64,000 nucleotides of DNA, from the NCBI RefSeq assembly GCF_030406665.1, contig NZ_CP129121.1, forward strand, positions 744,001-808,000, read 5' to 3'. Position numbers and translations under genes: made by a program. Position 1 is the first letter of the stretch, and each line of letters starts with the position of its first letter. This document shows positions 8,069-16,803 of the stretch, in pieces. The DNA is from Halomonas halophila. Its GTDB lineage: Bacteria > Pseudomonadota > Gammaproteobacteria > Pseudomonadales > Halomonadaceae. The notes under the pieces are model-generated. The model ran no database searches. It had not been told where the DNA came from and saw nothing but the letters and a program-made list of their open reading frames with translations.

Positions 8069-9691
8069 TCAGGCAAGCGCCGGTGTGTGGGCGCGGCGGG
8101 AGGTCGGGGCGGCGAGGGGAGCCGGTGCCTCCTCGAACGATTCGGCGAGGCGGAAGCGGGCGACCAGGGCATTGAGTTCGCCCGAGTCCTGCTCGAGCGA
8201 CGCCGCCGATGCGGTGGTGGCCTGGGCCAGGCTGGCGTTGCGCTGGGTCGCCGAGTCGAGCTCGGCCACGGCGGTGCCGATCTGCGTCAGGCCGTCGGAC
8301 TGCTCGCGGGTGGCCGCGCCGATGCTCAGCACCTCCTCGCCGAGACGCTCGATGCTCTGCTTGGTGTCGGTCATGCTGGCGCCGCTCTGTTCGGTCTGGC
8401 GGGCGCACTCGTCGAGCTGACGACGGGTGCCCTCCAGCAGCTGGCGGATCTCGCCGGCGGCTTCGGCGCTGCGGCCGGCCAGGGCGCGCACCTCGGTGGC
8501 CACCACGGCGAAGCCGCGGCCGCGCTCGCCGGCCCGGGCCGCCTCCACGGAGGCGTTGAGGGCCAGGATATTGGTCTGGAAGGCGATGGCGTCGATGGTC
8601 TCGATGATGCCGTCCATGCGGGCGGCATCGGCGACCACGTCCCGGATCAGCGCCACGCTGCTGGCCACGCTCTCGTGGCTGACGCGGGCCTGGACGGTGG
8701 CGTCCTCCGCCAGTCGGTCGGCCTGGCGGCTGCTCTCCGCGGTCTGCGTCACCGAGCCGGTGATCTCTTCCATGCTGGCGGCGCTCTGCTGCAGGGCGCT
8801 GGCCTGCTGTTCGGTATAGGCGGCCAGCTCGTGGCCGTCCCGGGCGATCGAGGTGGCGCCCCGATGCACGGTGTCGCTGGTGCGGCGGATCGAGGCGACC
8901 AGGCCCGAGAGCGAGTCGCTCATGCGTCGCAGGGCGCCGAGCAGGCGGGCGGTCTCGTCGCTGCCTCGCGCCTCGATGACCTGGCGCAGGTCGCCCTCGG
9001 CGACCCGTTCGGTGACGGCCAGCGCCTGGTGCAGCGGACGCACGATGCTGCGGGTGATGATCAGCGACAGCAGCACGGCCGCGGCGACGGCCAGCCCGGC
9101 GAAGATCAGCAGGCCGGTGACGGCGCCCCGATGACGCGCGGTGATGCCGGCCTCGGCGCGGGCCATGCGCTGCGTGGCGCGTTCGCCGATGGCATCGGCG
9201 GCGTCCTGCAGCCGATAGACCGCCGCCTTGTAGTCCGAGAAGGCGCGGTTGGCCTCGGCGGTGGTGGTGAAGTCGCCGTCGCGCAGGCGGGCATGGGTGG
9301 CGTCGAAGCCGGCGGCGTAGCCATCCAGGGCCGTGTCGGCCTCCCGGTAGAGGTCGCCGAGATCGGGCGTGGGCGCCAGCTCGGCGCCACGGGTCAGGAC
9401 GTCATCGAGGTCGGCGTGTGCGCCCAGCCACTTGTCACGATAGGAGGCGACCCGGTCAGCCTCGCGCAGGTTGATGAAGGTGTCCTTCTCGTAGCGGCGC
9501 AGCTCCAGCGACAGCTGCTGCACGCGGGCCGCGTTGAGGGCGGTGGCGGCATCGACGTTCAGGGTGTCGACGGCGGTGTCGCGGACCTGGGACAGGCCGC
9601 GCAGGCCGACGGCGCCCGCGGTCAGCAGCAGCAGGACGATCAGGGAAAAGGCGATGGCGAGGCGGGCGCCGATGGAGAAGCGTTGCAGCAT
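8069..9691 (-). CDS. Methyl-accepting chemotaxis protein
   Basis: This is a 540-aa transmembrane chemoreceptor. The order is a membrane segment at about 10-30, a helical periplasmic sensor of the four-helix-bundle type (about 31-185), a second membrane segment (about 188-212), HAMP (about 213-265) and a long coiled-coil signalling domain. The hairpin tip reads IDAIAFQTNILALNASVEAA followed by GERGRGFAVVATEVRALAGR. There is no NWETF-type CheR/CheB tether at the C-terminus. The start at ATG 9691 is favoured because an alternative ATG at 9739 would sit inside the promoter found at 9730-9756. Ligand unknown. Confidence 0.93.
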   Translation of the reverse strand: MLQRFSIGARLAIAFSLIVLLLLTAGAVGLRGLSQVRDTAVDTLNVDAATALNAARVQQLSLELRRYEKDTFINLREADRVASYRDKWLGAHADLDDVLTRGAELAPTPDLGDLYREADTALDGYAAGFDATHARLRDGDFTTTAEANRAFSDYKAAVYRLQDAADAIGERATQRMARAEAGITARHRGAVTGLLIFAGLAVAAAVLLSLIITRSIVRPLHQALAVTERVAEGDLRQVIEARGSDETARLLGALRRMSDSLSGLVASIRRTSDTVHRGATSIARDGHELAAYTEQQASALQQSAASMEEITGSVTQTAESSRQADRLAEDATVQARVSHESVASSVALIRDVVADAARMDGIIETIDAIAFQTNILALNASVEAARAGERGRGFAVVATEVRALAGRSAEAAGEIRQLLEGTRRQLDECARQTEQSGASMTDTKQSIERLGEEVLSIGAATREQSDGLTQIGTAVAELDSATQRNASLAQATTASAASLEQDSGELNALVARFRLAESFEEAPAPLAAPTSRRAHTPALA

Positions 9692-9729
9692 GGGGAGCGA
9701 CCTTGGCGTGGACAGGAAGGGACGCCTCC

Positions 9730-9756
9730 CTATCGGCATGGAAGATCGCTTCTTTA
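9730..9756 (-). promoter_or_regulatory. Sigma-28 (FliA)-type promoter of the chemoreceptor gene
   Basis: On the minus strand TAAA (9756-9753) is followed by exactly 15 bases and then GCCGATAG (9737-9730). The flagellar sigma-28 consensus is TAAA-N15-GCCGATAA, so only the last base differs. It lies 39-65 nt upstream of the ATG at 9691, the expected place, and puts the receptor in the motility regulon. Confidence 0.7.
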
Positions 9757-9796
9757 GATCACGAAGTTCTAAAAATCATTGGGGGGCACGAGACGG

Positions 9797-11200
9797 TCAG
9801 TAGATGATCTGCATCGGAGGCGGGGCCTCGTCGAGCAGTCCGGCCAGACGCGACAGGGCGCCTTTCAGGCGTTCGAGATCCGGTTCGGCGCCGAGGCTCA
9901 GGCGGATGCGCCGCGGCGCCGGGGCCTGCTCGACCATGAACGGCGTGGCGGTGGTGACGGCCATGCTTTCCTGCTCGGCCTGCTGCTGGAGCTCCTCGGC
10001 GCGCCAGGCGCTGGGCAGCGACAGCCAGAGATGCAGGCTCGTGGGTCGGGCGCTGAATTCGTGGCCGGCAAGCAAGCGGCCGGCCAGGCGCTGGCGCTCG
10101 GCCAAGAGCTCGCGCTGCTCGATGGCCAGTCGGGCCAGGGTGCCGTCGGCGAGCCAGGCGTCGGCCAGCTCGAAGATCAGCGGGGTGGCCATCCAGGTGG
10201 TGGCGCGCATCCGCGGCAGGGCATGGTGCAGCTGGCCGCGGGGCACGCTGAGGTAGCCGGCGCGCAGCCCCGGCAGGGCGACCTTGGTCAGACTGGTGAC
10301 GTGGAAGCACAGGTTTGGCAGCCGGGCGGCCAGCGGCGAGAGCCCCGGCGGCTCGAGCAGCGCATGGACGTCGTCCTCGATCAGCCACACGCCGTGGTGG
10401 TCGAGCACCCGGGCCACGGCGTCGCGCCGGGCCTCGTCCATGGTGGCCCCGGTGGGGTTGAGCTGGGTCGGTGTCAGGCACACGGCGCGCGGCCGCAGGC
10501 GCCGGCAGGCCAGGTCGAGGGCCTCGGGAATCACCCCGCGTTCGTCGATGGCCACGCCGCGCAGCTGGAAGCCCAGGGTGCGCGACAGGGCGATCAGGCC
10601 GTGATCGGTGAGCGCCTCGGTGAGCACCAGGTCGCCGTGCTGGACCACGGTGGAGATGGCCAGCATCAGGCCGTGGGCGGCGCCGTTGCACAGCACCCGG
10701 TCCTCGGGACCGCCCGGCACGCCGAGGCTGGCGGCCAGCCAGTCGCTGGCGCGCTCGCGCTGGTGCAGCAGCCCGGCGATGGGGCGGTTGGCGGCGATCA
10801 CCTCGGGGCGAACGTGCTCGGCCAGCGAGGCCAGGGTCTCGCGGAAGCGGCGGTGATGGGCCGCCGTGCACACCGGATGGGCGATGGACAGGTCGACCAG
10901 CGCACTCTCCCGGCGCGGTTCCTGGCCGCGCAGGTAGGCCGATTCCCGGGCGTCGTCCAGGGTGTTGATCCAGGTGCCGCTGCCGATCCTCGACTGCACC
11001 AGGCCCATCTTCTCGGCCTGGGCGTAGGCGCGCGAGACGGTCTGCACGCTGACGCCGAGGGTTTCGGCCAGTCGACGGTGCGGCGGCAGCCGGGTGCCGG
11101 GGGCAAGCTCACCCTGGCGGATGGCCTCGGAGAGGGCTCGGGCGATGGCCAGGTACTTGGGGCCGGCGTCCTGCAGGAAGGGCGTCAGATCGAGTGTCAT
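9797..11200 (-). CDS. MocR/GabR-type regulator (GntR HTH fused to aminotransferase domain), possible EnuR counterpart
   Basis: This is a PLP-dependent transcription factor of 467 aa. Residues 1-80 are a GntR winged helix (KYLAIARALSEAIRQGELAPG, then TLGVSVQTVSRAYAQAEKMG). Residues about 110-467 are an aminotransferase fold-type I domain, with LNPTGATMDEARR, an Asp pair in WLIEDDVHALLEPPG and the PLP lysine Lys306 in VTSLTKVALPGLRAGYL. It is divergent from doeA across a 207-bp gap. In alphaproteobacteria the MocR protein EnuR represses ectoine catabolic genes and senses diaminobutyrate derivatives, so this is an attractive candidate for the same job. That role is inference; the start at ATG 11200 is one of two near-equal choices. 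Confidence 0.82.
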   Translation of the reverse strand: MTLDLTPFLQDAGPKYLAIARALSEAIRQGELAPGTRLPPHRRLAETLGVSVQTVSRAYAQAEKMGLVQSRIGSGTWINTLDDARESAYLRGQEPRRESALVDLSIAHPVCTAAHHRRFRETLASLAEHVRPEVIAANRPIAGLLHQRERASDWLAASLGVPGGPEDRVLCNGAAHGLMLAISTVVQHGDLVLTEALTDHGLIALSRTLGFQLRGVAIDERGVIPEALDLACRRLRPRAVCLTPTQLNPTGATMDEARRDAVARVLDHHGVWLIEDDVHALLEPPGLSPLAARLPNLCFHVTSLTKVALPGLRAGYLSVPRGQLHHALPRMRATTWMATPLIFELADAWLADGTLARLAIEQRELLAERQRLAGRLLAGHEFSARPTSLHLWLSLPSAWRAEELQQQAEQESMAVTTATPFMVEQAPAPRRIRLSLGAEPDLERLKGALSRLAGLLDEAPPPMQIIY

Positions 11201-11407
11201 GATGCAATAAAGCCTTTGACCGTCGGCCAAGCGGGGGTGCTAGTATCGGCTGAAAGACATTGACTGATATTGTCATGCATTGTGCTGTCGTCAATCATGA
11301 CAATTCAAGCGGCCCCTCGCATGGCCGTCAACCGCCTTGGCGCCCCGGCACCTCCAGGATCGAGAGGTGGCCGGTATCGGTGACGTGATCGTTGGACGAG
11401 CGATTTC
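11201..11407. promoter_or_regulatory. Divergent MocR-doeA control region with inverted repeat
   Basis: A 9-bp perfect inverted repeat, ATTGTCATG (11269-11277) and CATGACAAT (11296-11304), is separated by 18 bp. A weak plus-strand promoter candidate is TTGACC (11216-11221) with TAGTAT (11241-11246), spacing 19, a little long. The repeat would then lie just downstream of the doeA start point, a repressor position. Binding by the MocR protein or DoeX is inference. Confidence 0.5.
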
Positions 11408-12607
11408 ATGATTCAGGTTTCCCTGCCTTTCACTCGCGAGGAATATGCCGGCCGGCTCTGGAAAGTCCGCGCCGAGATGGCGAGCCGGGGCATCGACGTG
11501 CTGATCATCAGCGACCCCTCGAACATGGCCTGGCTGACCGGCTATGACGGCTGGTCCTTCTATGTCCACCAGTGCGTGCTGCTCGGGCTCGAAGGCGAGC
11601 CGGTGTGGTACGGCCGGCGCATGGATGCCAACGGGGCGCTGCGCACCTGCTGGATGGACCCCGAGAACCTCACCTACTACCCGGATCACTACGTGCAGAA
11701 TCCGGACATGCACCCCATGGAGTACCTGGCCCAGTCGATCATGCCCGATCGCGGCTGGCACCAGGGCGTGGTGGGCATGGAGATGGACAACTACTACTTC
11801 TCGGCCAAGGCCTACCAGTCGCTGCTGCGCGAGCTGCCTCACGCTCGCTTTCTGGACGCCAACGGTCTGGTCAACTGGTGCCGGGCGATCAAGTCGGCCC
11901 AGGAGATCGAGTACATGCGCATTGCGGCGCGGATCGTCGAGGGCATGCACTCGCGCATCCTCGAGGTGATCGAGCCGGGGCTGCCCAAGAGCAAGCTGGT
12001 CTCGGAGATCTATCGGGTCGGCATCGAAGGCTGGAAGGACGAGCATGGCAAGGTCTTCGGCGGCGACTATCCGGCCATCGTGCCGATGCTGCCTACCGGC
12101 AAGGACGCCGCCGCGCCTCACCTGACCTGGGACGACACGCCGTTCCGCGAGGGCGAGGGCACCTTCTTCGAGATCGCCGGGGTGTTCAAGCGCTATCACG
12201 CGCCGATGTCGCGCACCGTGTTCCTGGGGCGGCCGCCGGCGGAGTTCGTGCGCGCCGAGTCGGCGCTGCTCGAGGGCATCGAGCACGGCCTCGATGTGGC
12301 CAGGCCCGGCAACCGCACCGCGGACATCGCCATGGCGCTGGGCGCGGCCATGGACAAGTACGGCTTCGACCGCGGCGGTGCGCGCTGTGGCTACCCCATC
12401 GGCATCAGCTATCCGCCGGACTGGGGCGAGCGCACCATGAGCCTGCGCCCCTCCGACGAGACCATCCTCGAGCCCGGCATGACCTTCCACTTCATGCCCG
12501 GCCTGTGGGTCGACGACTGGGGCCTGGAAATCACCGAGAGCATCCTGATCACCGAGGACGGCTGCGAGACGCTGGCCGACTTCCCCCGCCAGCTGTTCGT
12601 CATGTAA
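11408..12607 (+). CDS. doeA: Ectoine hydrolase DoeA
   Basis: DoeA opens the ectoine ring to N-alpha-acetyl-2,4-diaminobutyrate, the first step of ectoine use as carbon and nitrogen source. The 399-aa protein belongs to the M24 (creatinase/prolidase) fold: an N-terminal domain to about 165 (MIQVSLPFTREEYAGRLWKV, SNMAWLTGYDGWSFYVHQ) and a C-terminal pita-bread domain (IPSAQE-like IKSAQEIEYMRIAA, RYHAPMSRTVFLG, ARCGYPIGISYPPDW, ITESILITEDGCE). Length and wording equal the Halomonas elongata enzyme as I recall it. It leads an operon with doeB (11-nt gap) and doeX. Confidence 0.95.
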   Translation: MIQVSLPFTREEYAGRLWKVRAEMASRGIDVLIISDPSNMAWLTGYDGWSFYVHQCVLLGLEGEPVWYGRRMDANGALRTCWMDPENLTYYPDHYVQNPDMHPMEYLAQSIMPDRGWHQGVVGMEMDNYYFSAKAYQSLLRELPHARFLDANGLVNWCRAIKSAQEIEYMRIAARIVEGMHSRILEVIEPGLPKSKLVSEIYRVGIEGWKDEHGKVFGGDYPAIVPMLPTGKDAAAPHLTWDDTPFREGEGTFFEIAGVFKRYHAPMSRTVFLGRPPAEFVRAESALLEGIEHGLDVARPGNRTADIAMALGAAMDKYGFDRGGARCGYPIGISYPPDWGERTMSLRPSDETILEPGMTFHFMPGLWVDDWGLEITESILITEDGCETLADFPRQLFVM

Positions 12608-12618
12608 GGAGTAACGCC

Positions 12619-13632
12619 ATGAGCAAGCGACCGAGCCCCATTGCCGCCACCGTCGACTTCGAGGCCGACGGTGTCCAGCACGGCTTCCTCAAGCTGCCGA
12701 TCTCCAACGACGAGTCGGCCTGGGGGGCGGTGATGATCCCGATCACCGTGGTCAAGAACGGCGAGGGCCCGACCGCGCTGCTGACCGGCGGCAACCACGG
12801 CGACGAGTACGAGGGCATCACCGCGCTGCACAAGCTCTCGAGCTCGCTGTCCGCCGAGGACGTCACGGGGCGTGTGATCATCGTGCCGATGATGAACACC
12901 CCGGCGGCCCAGGCCGGCAAGCGCACCTCGCCGATGGACGGCGGCAACCTCAACCGCAGCTTCCCCGGGGACCCCGACGGCAGCGTCACCGAGAAGATCG
13001 CCGACTACTTCACCCGCACCCTGGTGCCGATGAGCGATGCGGTGCTCGACCTGCACTCCGGCGGCCGCACCCTGGACATCGTGCCGTTCGCCGCCTCCCA
13101 CGTGCTCGACGATGCCGACCAGCAGCGTCGCGCGCTGGACGGTGCCAAGGCCTTCGGCGCGCCCTACGCCATGATCATGTTCGAGCTCGACGCCGAGGCG
13201 CTGTTCGACACCGCCGTGGAGCGCCAGGGCAAGGTGTTCGTGGCCACCGAGCTCGGCGGCGGCGGCACCTCCACGCCGGAGAGCCTGGCCATCACCGAGC
13301 GTGGCATCCACAACTTCCTGGTTCACTTCGGGCTGGTCGCGGGCGAGATCGAGGCGCCCGTCGAGCCCCAGGTCTATCTCGACATGCCGGACGCCAGCTG
13401 CTACGTGCAGAGCGAGCACACCGGGCTGCTCGAGCTGACGGTGGCGCTGGGCGAGACGGTGGAGAACGGCCAGGTGATCGCCCGGGTCTACGACATGACC
13501 CGCAGCGGCGCCGCGCCCATCGAGTACCGCGCCGAGCGCGACGGGCTGCTGATGGCGCGCCGCTTCCCGGCCAACGTCAACATGGGCGACACCATCGCGG
13601 TGATCGCCGAGGTGGTCGATTCCTTGTCATGA
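12619..13632 (+). CDS. doeB: N-alpha-acetyl-L-2,4-diaminobutyrate deacetylase DoeB
   Basis: DoeB removes the acetyl group from the DoeA product to give L-2,4-diaminobutyrate. It is a 337-aa zinc-dependent protein of the succinylglutamate desuccinylase/aspartoacylase (M14-like) family. The metal site reads LLTGGNHGDEYEGITAL (His and Glu) and a later His in DAVLDLHSGGRTLDIVPFA. NLNRSFPGDPDG is the substrate-side signature, and FVATELGGGGT carries the catalytic Glu. Start at ATG 12619 has AAGGAG upstream. The stop overlaps the doeX start by four bases (ATGA). Confidence 0.95.
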   Translation: MSKRPSPIAATVDFEADGVQHGFLKLPISNDESAWGAVMIPITVVKNGEGPTALLTGGNHGDEYEGITALHKLSSSLSAEDVTGRVIIVPMMNTPAAQAGKRTSPMDGGNLNRSFPGDPDGSVTEKIADYFTRTLVPMSDAVLDLHSGGRTLDIVPFAASHVLDDADQQRRALDGAKAFGAPYAMIMFELDAEALFDTAVERQGKVFVATELGGGGTSTPESLAITERGIHNFLVHFGLVAGEIEAPVEPQVYLDMPDASCYVQSEHTGLLELTVALGETVENGQVIARVYDMTRSGAAPIEYRAERDGLLMARRFPANVNMGDTIAVIAEVVDSLS

Positions 13633-14108
13633 AGCTCGATCGCTACGATCTCAAGATCATCGAGATCCTGTCCCGCGACGGGCGCATCACCAAGTCGAAG
13701 CTGGCCGAGGCGATCAACCTCTCGGTCAGCCCCTGCTGGGAGCGGGTGCGGCGGCTGGAGAAGGCCGGCATCATCGAGGGCTATGGGGCGCGCCTCAATC
13801 CGGAGGTGCTGCGGCCGCGCACGCCGGTGTGGGTGCAGATCGAGCTCAAGAGCCACAACGCCGAGAGCTTCGCCCGCTTCGAGGCACTCGTCCATGACAC
13901 CCCCGAGGCCACCGAGTGCGTGGCCGTGGGCGGCGGGGTCGATTACCTGGTCAAGTTCGAGGCCGCCTCCATCGATGCCTACCAGCGCCTGATCGATGCC
14001 TGGCTGATGTCCGACGTCGGCATCGAGCGCTACTTCACCTACATCGTCACCAAGCGCGTCAAGCGGCCCGATGGCGGATTCGCCGCCGGCGACTTCGTGG
14101 CCGACTGA
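13629..14108 (+). CDS. doeX: Lrp/AsnC-family regulator DoeX
   Basis: DoeX is the Lrp/AsnC-type DNA-binding regulator of the doe genes. The 159-aa protein has an N-terminal helix-turn-helix (about 5-60: LKIIEILSRDGRITKSKLAE, LSVSPCWERVRRLEKAGII) and a C-terminal ligand-sensing RAM domain (about 75-150: VWVQIELKSHNAESFARFEA, CVAVGGGVDYLVKFEAAS). Size fits the family. Its start is embedded in the doeB stop, so translation is coupled and the regulator is made with the enzymes. Confidence 0.92.
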   Translation: MKLDRYDLKIIEILSRDGRITKSKLAEAINLSVSPCWERVRRLEKAGIIEGYGARLNPEVLRPRTPVWVQIELKSHNAESFARFEALVHDTPEATECVAVGGGVDYLVKFEAASIDAYQRLIDAWLMSDVGIERYFTYIVTKRVKRPDGGFAAGDFVAD

Positions 14109-14137
14109 GGGCGGCAGATCGCGGCGTTCCTGTTGCG

Positions 14138-14193
14138 TTGATTCGCCCCGCCGCACGTGGCATAAGCTAGAAGAGCGGTGGGATTTCCCCACC
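14138..14193 (+). promoter_or_regulatory. Candidate promoter and hairpin ahead of the nitrilase-led module
   Basis: In the 170-bp gap after doeX, TTGATT (14138-14143) and CATAAG (14161-14166) are spaced by 17 bp, each matching four of six consensus bases. A 6-bp stem with a 5-nt loop follows at 14177-14193. This suggests the module can be transcribed independently of doeABX. Confidence 0.35.
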
Positions 14194-14278
14194 ACGCCGG
14201 GCGATCCCTCCGGCCAAGCACGATGCGTGGCGCCGGCCGCCTGCAGTGATTCGAGATCGCCTGACGCGAGGGTATGAC

Positions 14279-15148
14279 ATGTCCTACTTCACGATTGCCG
14301 GTGTCCAGATGCATGCCCTGCATCACGGCGACAACACCGAAGCCATGCGTCATCGCATCGACGTGCTGATGAGCCGCTTTCCCCAGGTGCAGATGGTGTT
14401 GTTCAGCGAGCTGATGCCGTTGGGCGCCTCGCCACACCACGCCCAGCCGATGCCCAGCCACGCCGAGGCGATGTTTTGCCACCTGGCCGAGAAGCACCGC
14501 ATCTGGCTGATTCCGGGCTCGATGTTCGAGCAGGCCGGTGATGCCATCTATAACACCCTGTCGGTGATCAGTCCCCGCGGCGAGGTCGTGACGCGCTATC
14601 GCAAGATGTTCCCGTTCCGCCCCTACGAGGCCGGCGTGGAGAGCGGCGAGGAGTTCGTCGTCTTCGACGTGCCGCAGGTGGGTCGCTTCGGCGTGTCGAT
14701 CTGCTACGACATGTGGTTTCCCGAGACCACCCGCACCCTGGCGGCGATGGGTGCCGAGGTGATCCTGCATCCGACCATGACCGACACCATCGACCGCGAC
14801 ATCGAACTGTCGATCGCGCGGACCAACGCCGCGGTCAACCAGTGCTATTTCTTCGACATCAACGGGGCCGGGGCCATCGGCAACGGGCGTTCTATCGTGG
14901 TGGGGCCCTCCGGCGATGTCATCCACCAGGCCGGCACCGGCGAGGAGATCATGCCCGTCGAGGTCGATCTGAGCCGAGTGCGTCGCGAGCGCGAGACCGG
15001 CCTGCGCGGCCTCGGTCAGCCGCTCAAGAGCTTCCGCGACCGGCGCGTCGACTTCACGCTGTATCGCCACGAGGGCGGTTTCTCGCCCTTCCTGGATACC
15101 CTGGGGCCGCTGGAAAAGCCACAACGCACTAACCTTGAGGAGTACTGA
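14279..15148 (+). CDS. Nitrilase-superfamily carbon-nitrogen hydrolase
   Basis: This is a 289-aa cytoplasmic amidase-like protein. The Glu-Lys-Cys triad of the superfamily is complete: Glu44 (LFSELMPLG), Lys109 (TRYRKMFPFRPY) and Cys142 (GVSICYDMWFPET). The start at ATG 14279 has GAGGG seven bases upstream; a GTG at 14246 is less likely. The stop lies 38 nt before an ATP-grasp ligase gene, with a C45-type gene and a basic amino acid decarboxylase following, so the substrate may be an amide or carbamoyl derivative of an amino acid or polyamine. It resembles N-carbamoylputrescine amidases in general layout only. The specific substrate is unknown. Confidence 0.85.
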   Translation: MSYFTIAGVQMHALHHGDNTEAMRHRIDVLMSRFPQVQMVLFSELMPLGASPHHAQPMPSHAEAMFCHLAEKHRIWLIPGSMFEQAGDAIYNTLSVISPRGEVVTRYRKMFPFRPYEAGVESGEEFVVFDVPQVGRFGVSICYDMWFPETTRTLAAMGAEVILHPTMTDTIDRDIELSIARTNAAVNQCYFFDINGAGAIGNGRSIVVGPSGDVIHQAGTGEEIMPVEVDLSRVRRERETGLRGLGQPLKSFRDRRVDFTLYRHEGGFSPFLDTLGPLEKPQRTNLEEY

Positions 15149-15186
15149 TCGTCTCTCAGCAACCATTCCGGAATTGAGGAGCCACC

Positions 15187-16803
15187 ATGTTCGCCAGAAT
15201 CCTCGGTGGTTTGCGTCGCCTGTTCCATCCGTCCGCGGCCGCCGGCCATGCCGACGCCGAGCGGCCCCGGGGTTCCGCCTCTGCGGCGGCACCCGAGGCC
15301 TCCGAAGCCCCTCAGGGAGCGACTACGATGAGCAGCAAAATAACAAGCATTGCCGATGTCCGTCGTCATTTCCTCAACAACAAGCGCCCGATCTATTTCA
15401 TCTCGGCGACCAACTTCAATCTGCTGGGAATCGGCGATTGGGTCGGGAATTTTCGCCATATCAACTACATCGACTGCTTCGATCGGCGTCAGCGCAACGT
15501 CTTCGTGCCGCGAGAGAAGTTTCCCCGCGACTTCGAGGGTATCGAGGACATCAACAACTACCTCCTCGAGCACAAGGAGGTGATCGATTTTATCCAGTCC
15601 CGCGCCCAGGGCGATGACGCCGGTATCGCCACCTTCCTGATGTTCGACGAGCACACCGAGGAGGTCTGTGAACAGCTGGGGCTCAAGATCGCCTTCCCGC
15701 CCGCGGCGCTGCGCTCGCGGATGGACAACAAGATCGAGACCGTGCGTATCGGCAACAAGGCCGGGGTGCCCAGCGTGCCCAATGTGCTGGCCAAGGTGGG
15801 CAGCTACCAGGAGCTGCTCGAGGTGAGCCGCGAACTCGGCACCGATCTGGTGGTGCAGACCGCCTACGGCGACTCCGGGCATACCACCTTCTTCATCGCC
15901 AGCGAGGAGGACTACTACAAGGTCGCCGAGGAGATCGAGGCCGAGCCCGAGGTCAAGATCATGAAGCGCATCAACTGCCGCGGCTCTGCCATCGAGGCCT
16001 GTGCCACCCGCAGCGGCACCGTGGTCGGCCCGCTGATGACCGAACTGGTCGGCTTCAAGTCGCTGACGCCCTACAAGGGTGGCTGGTGCGGCAACGAGAT
16101 GTTCGCCGGCGCCTTCAGCCAGACGGTGCGCGACAAGGCCCGCGAGTACACCTTCAAGTTCGGCGAGGCCCTGCGCGAGGAGGGCTACCGGGGTTACTTC
16201 GAGCTCGACTTCCTGATCGACATGGATGGTGGAGAGGTCTATCTCGGTGAGCTCAATCCACGGGTCACCGGGGCCAGTTCGCTGACCAACGTGGCGGCCT
16301 TCGCCCACTCCGACATCCCGCTGTTCCTGTTTCACCTGCTGGAGTTCTCGGAGCTGGACTTCGACCTCGACATCGCCGAGATCAACGAGCGCTGGTCGCA
16401 TCCCGAGAGCATCGACAGCTGGAGTCAGCTGGTCATCAAGCATACCGAGGAGAGCGTCGATCTGCTGACCGCGGCCCCGGCCTCGGGGGTGTGGCGCATG
16501 GAGCAGGACGGCCGCATCGCCTACGACCACTACGACTCCCATCCCCATGCCGCCGAGAACGAGCACGAAGCGTTCTTCCTGCGCATCAGCGGCGAGGGCG
16601 ACTTCCGCTACGAGGGGGCGGATCTCGGCATCCTGATCACCCGCGGGCGGCTGATGGACGACGACTTCCAGCTCACCGAGCGCGCCCGCGCGTGGATCGA
16701 AGGCATTCGCGGCGAGTACGCCGGCCAGCCGCTTCAGGATCCCGTGGTGGAGGAGGTCGCCGTCAGCCATGCCATCGGCGGTGGCAACTTCAAGATCCTA
16801 TGA
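15187..16803 (+). CDS. ATP-grasp carboxylate-amine ligase-like protein
   Basis: This 538-aa protein carries an ATP-grasp core. Visible pieces are LVVQTAYGDSGHTTFFIAS (glycine-rich ATP loop, about 220-238), KIMKRINCRGSAIEACATR, and the metal-binding YLGELNPRVTGASSLTN (around residue 355). Residues 1-47 are an Ala/Pro-rich leader with low similarity to the rest; an internal ATG at 15328 (MSSKITSIADV) would drop it, but ATG 15187 has GAGGAG six bases upstream. Such enzymes join a carboxylate to an amine through an acyl phosphate; some relatives are labelled biotin carboxylase. The stop overlaps the next start (ATGA). Substrates are unknown. Confidence 0.75.
   Translation: MFARILGGLRRLFHPSAAAGHADAERPRGSASAAAPEASEAPQGATTMSSKITSIADVRRHFLNNKRPIYFISATNFNLLGIGDWVGNFRHINYIDCFDRRQRNVFVPREKFPRDFEGIEDINNYLLEHKEVIDFIQSRAQGDDAGIATFLMFDEHTEEVCEQLGLKIAFPPAALRSRMDNKIETVRIGNKAGVPSVPNVLAKVGSYQELLEVSRELGTDLVVQTAYGDSGHTTFFIASEEDYYKVAEEIEAEPEVKIMKRINCRGSAIEACATRSGTVVGPLMTELVGFKSLTPYKGGWCGNEMFAGAFSQTVRDKAREYTFKFGEALREEGYRGYFELDFLIDMDGGEVYLGELNPRVTGASSLTNVAAFAHSDIPLFLFHLLEFSELDFDLDIAEINERWSHPESIDSWSQLVIKHTEESVDLLTAAPASGVWRMEQDGRIAYDHYDSHPHAAENEHEAFFLRISGEGDFRYEGADLGILITRGRLMDDDFQLTERARAWIEGIRGEYAGQPLQDPVVEEVAVSHAIGGGNFKIL

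Noticed and set aside
7688..9757. A 689-residue plus-strand open frame opposite the dehydrogenase and chemoreceptor genes
   Set aside because: It spans two real minus-strand genes and their gap and has no domain; the chemoreceptor reading is unambiguous.
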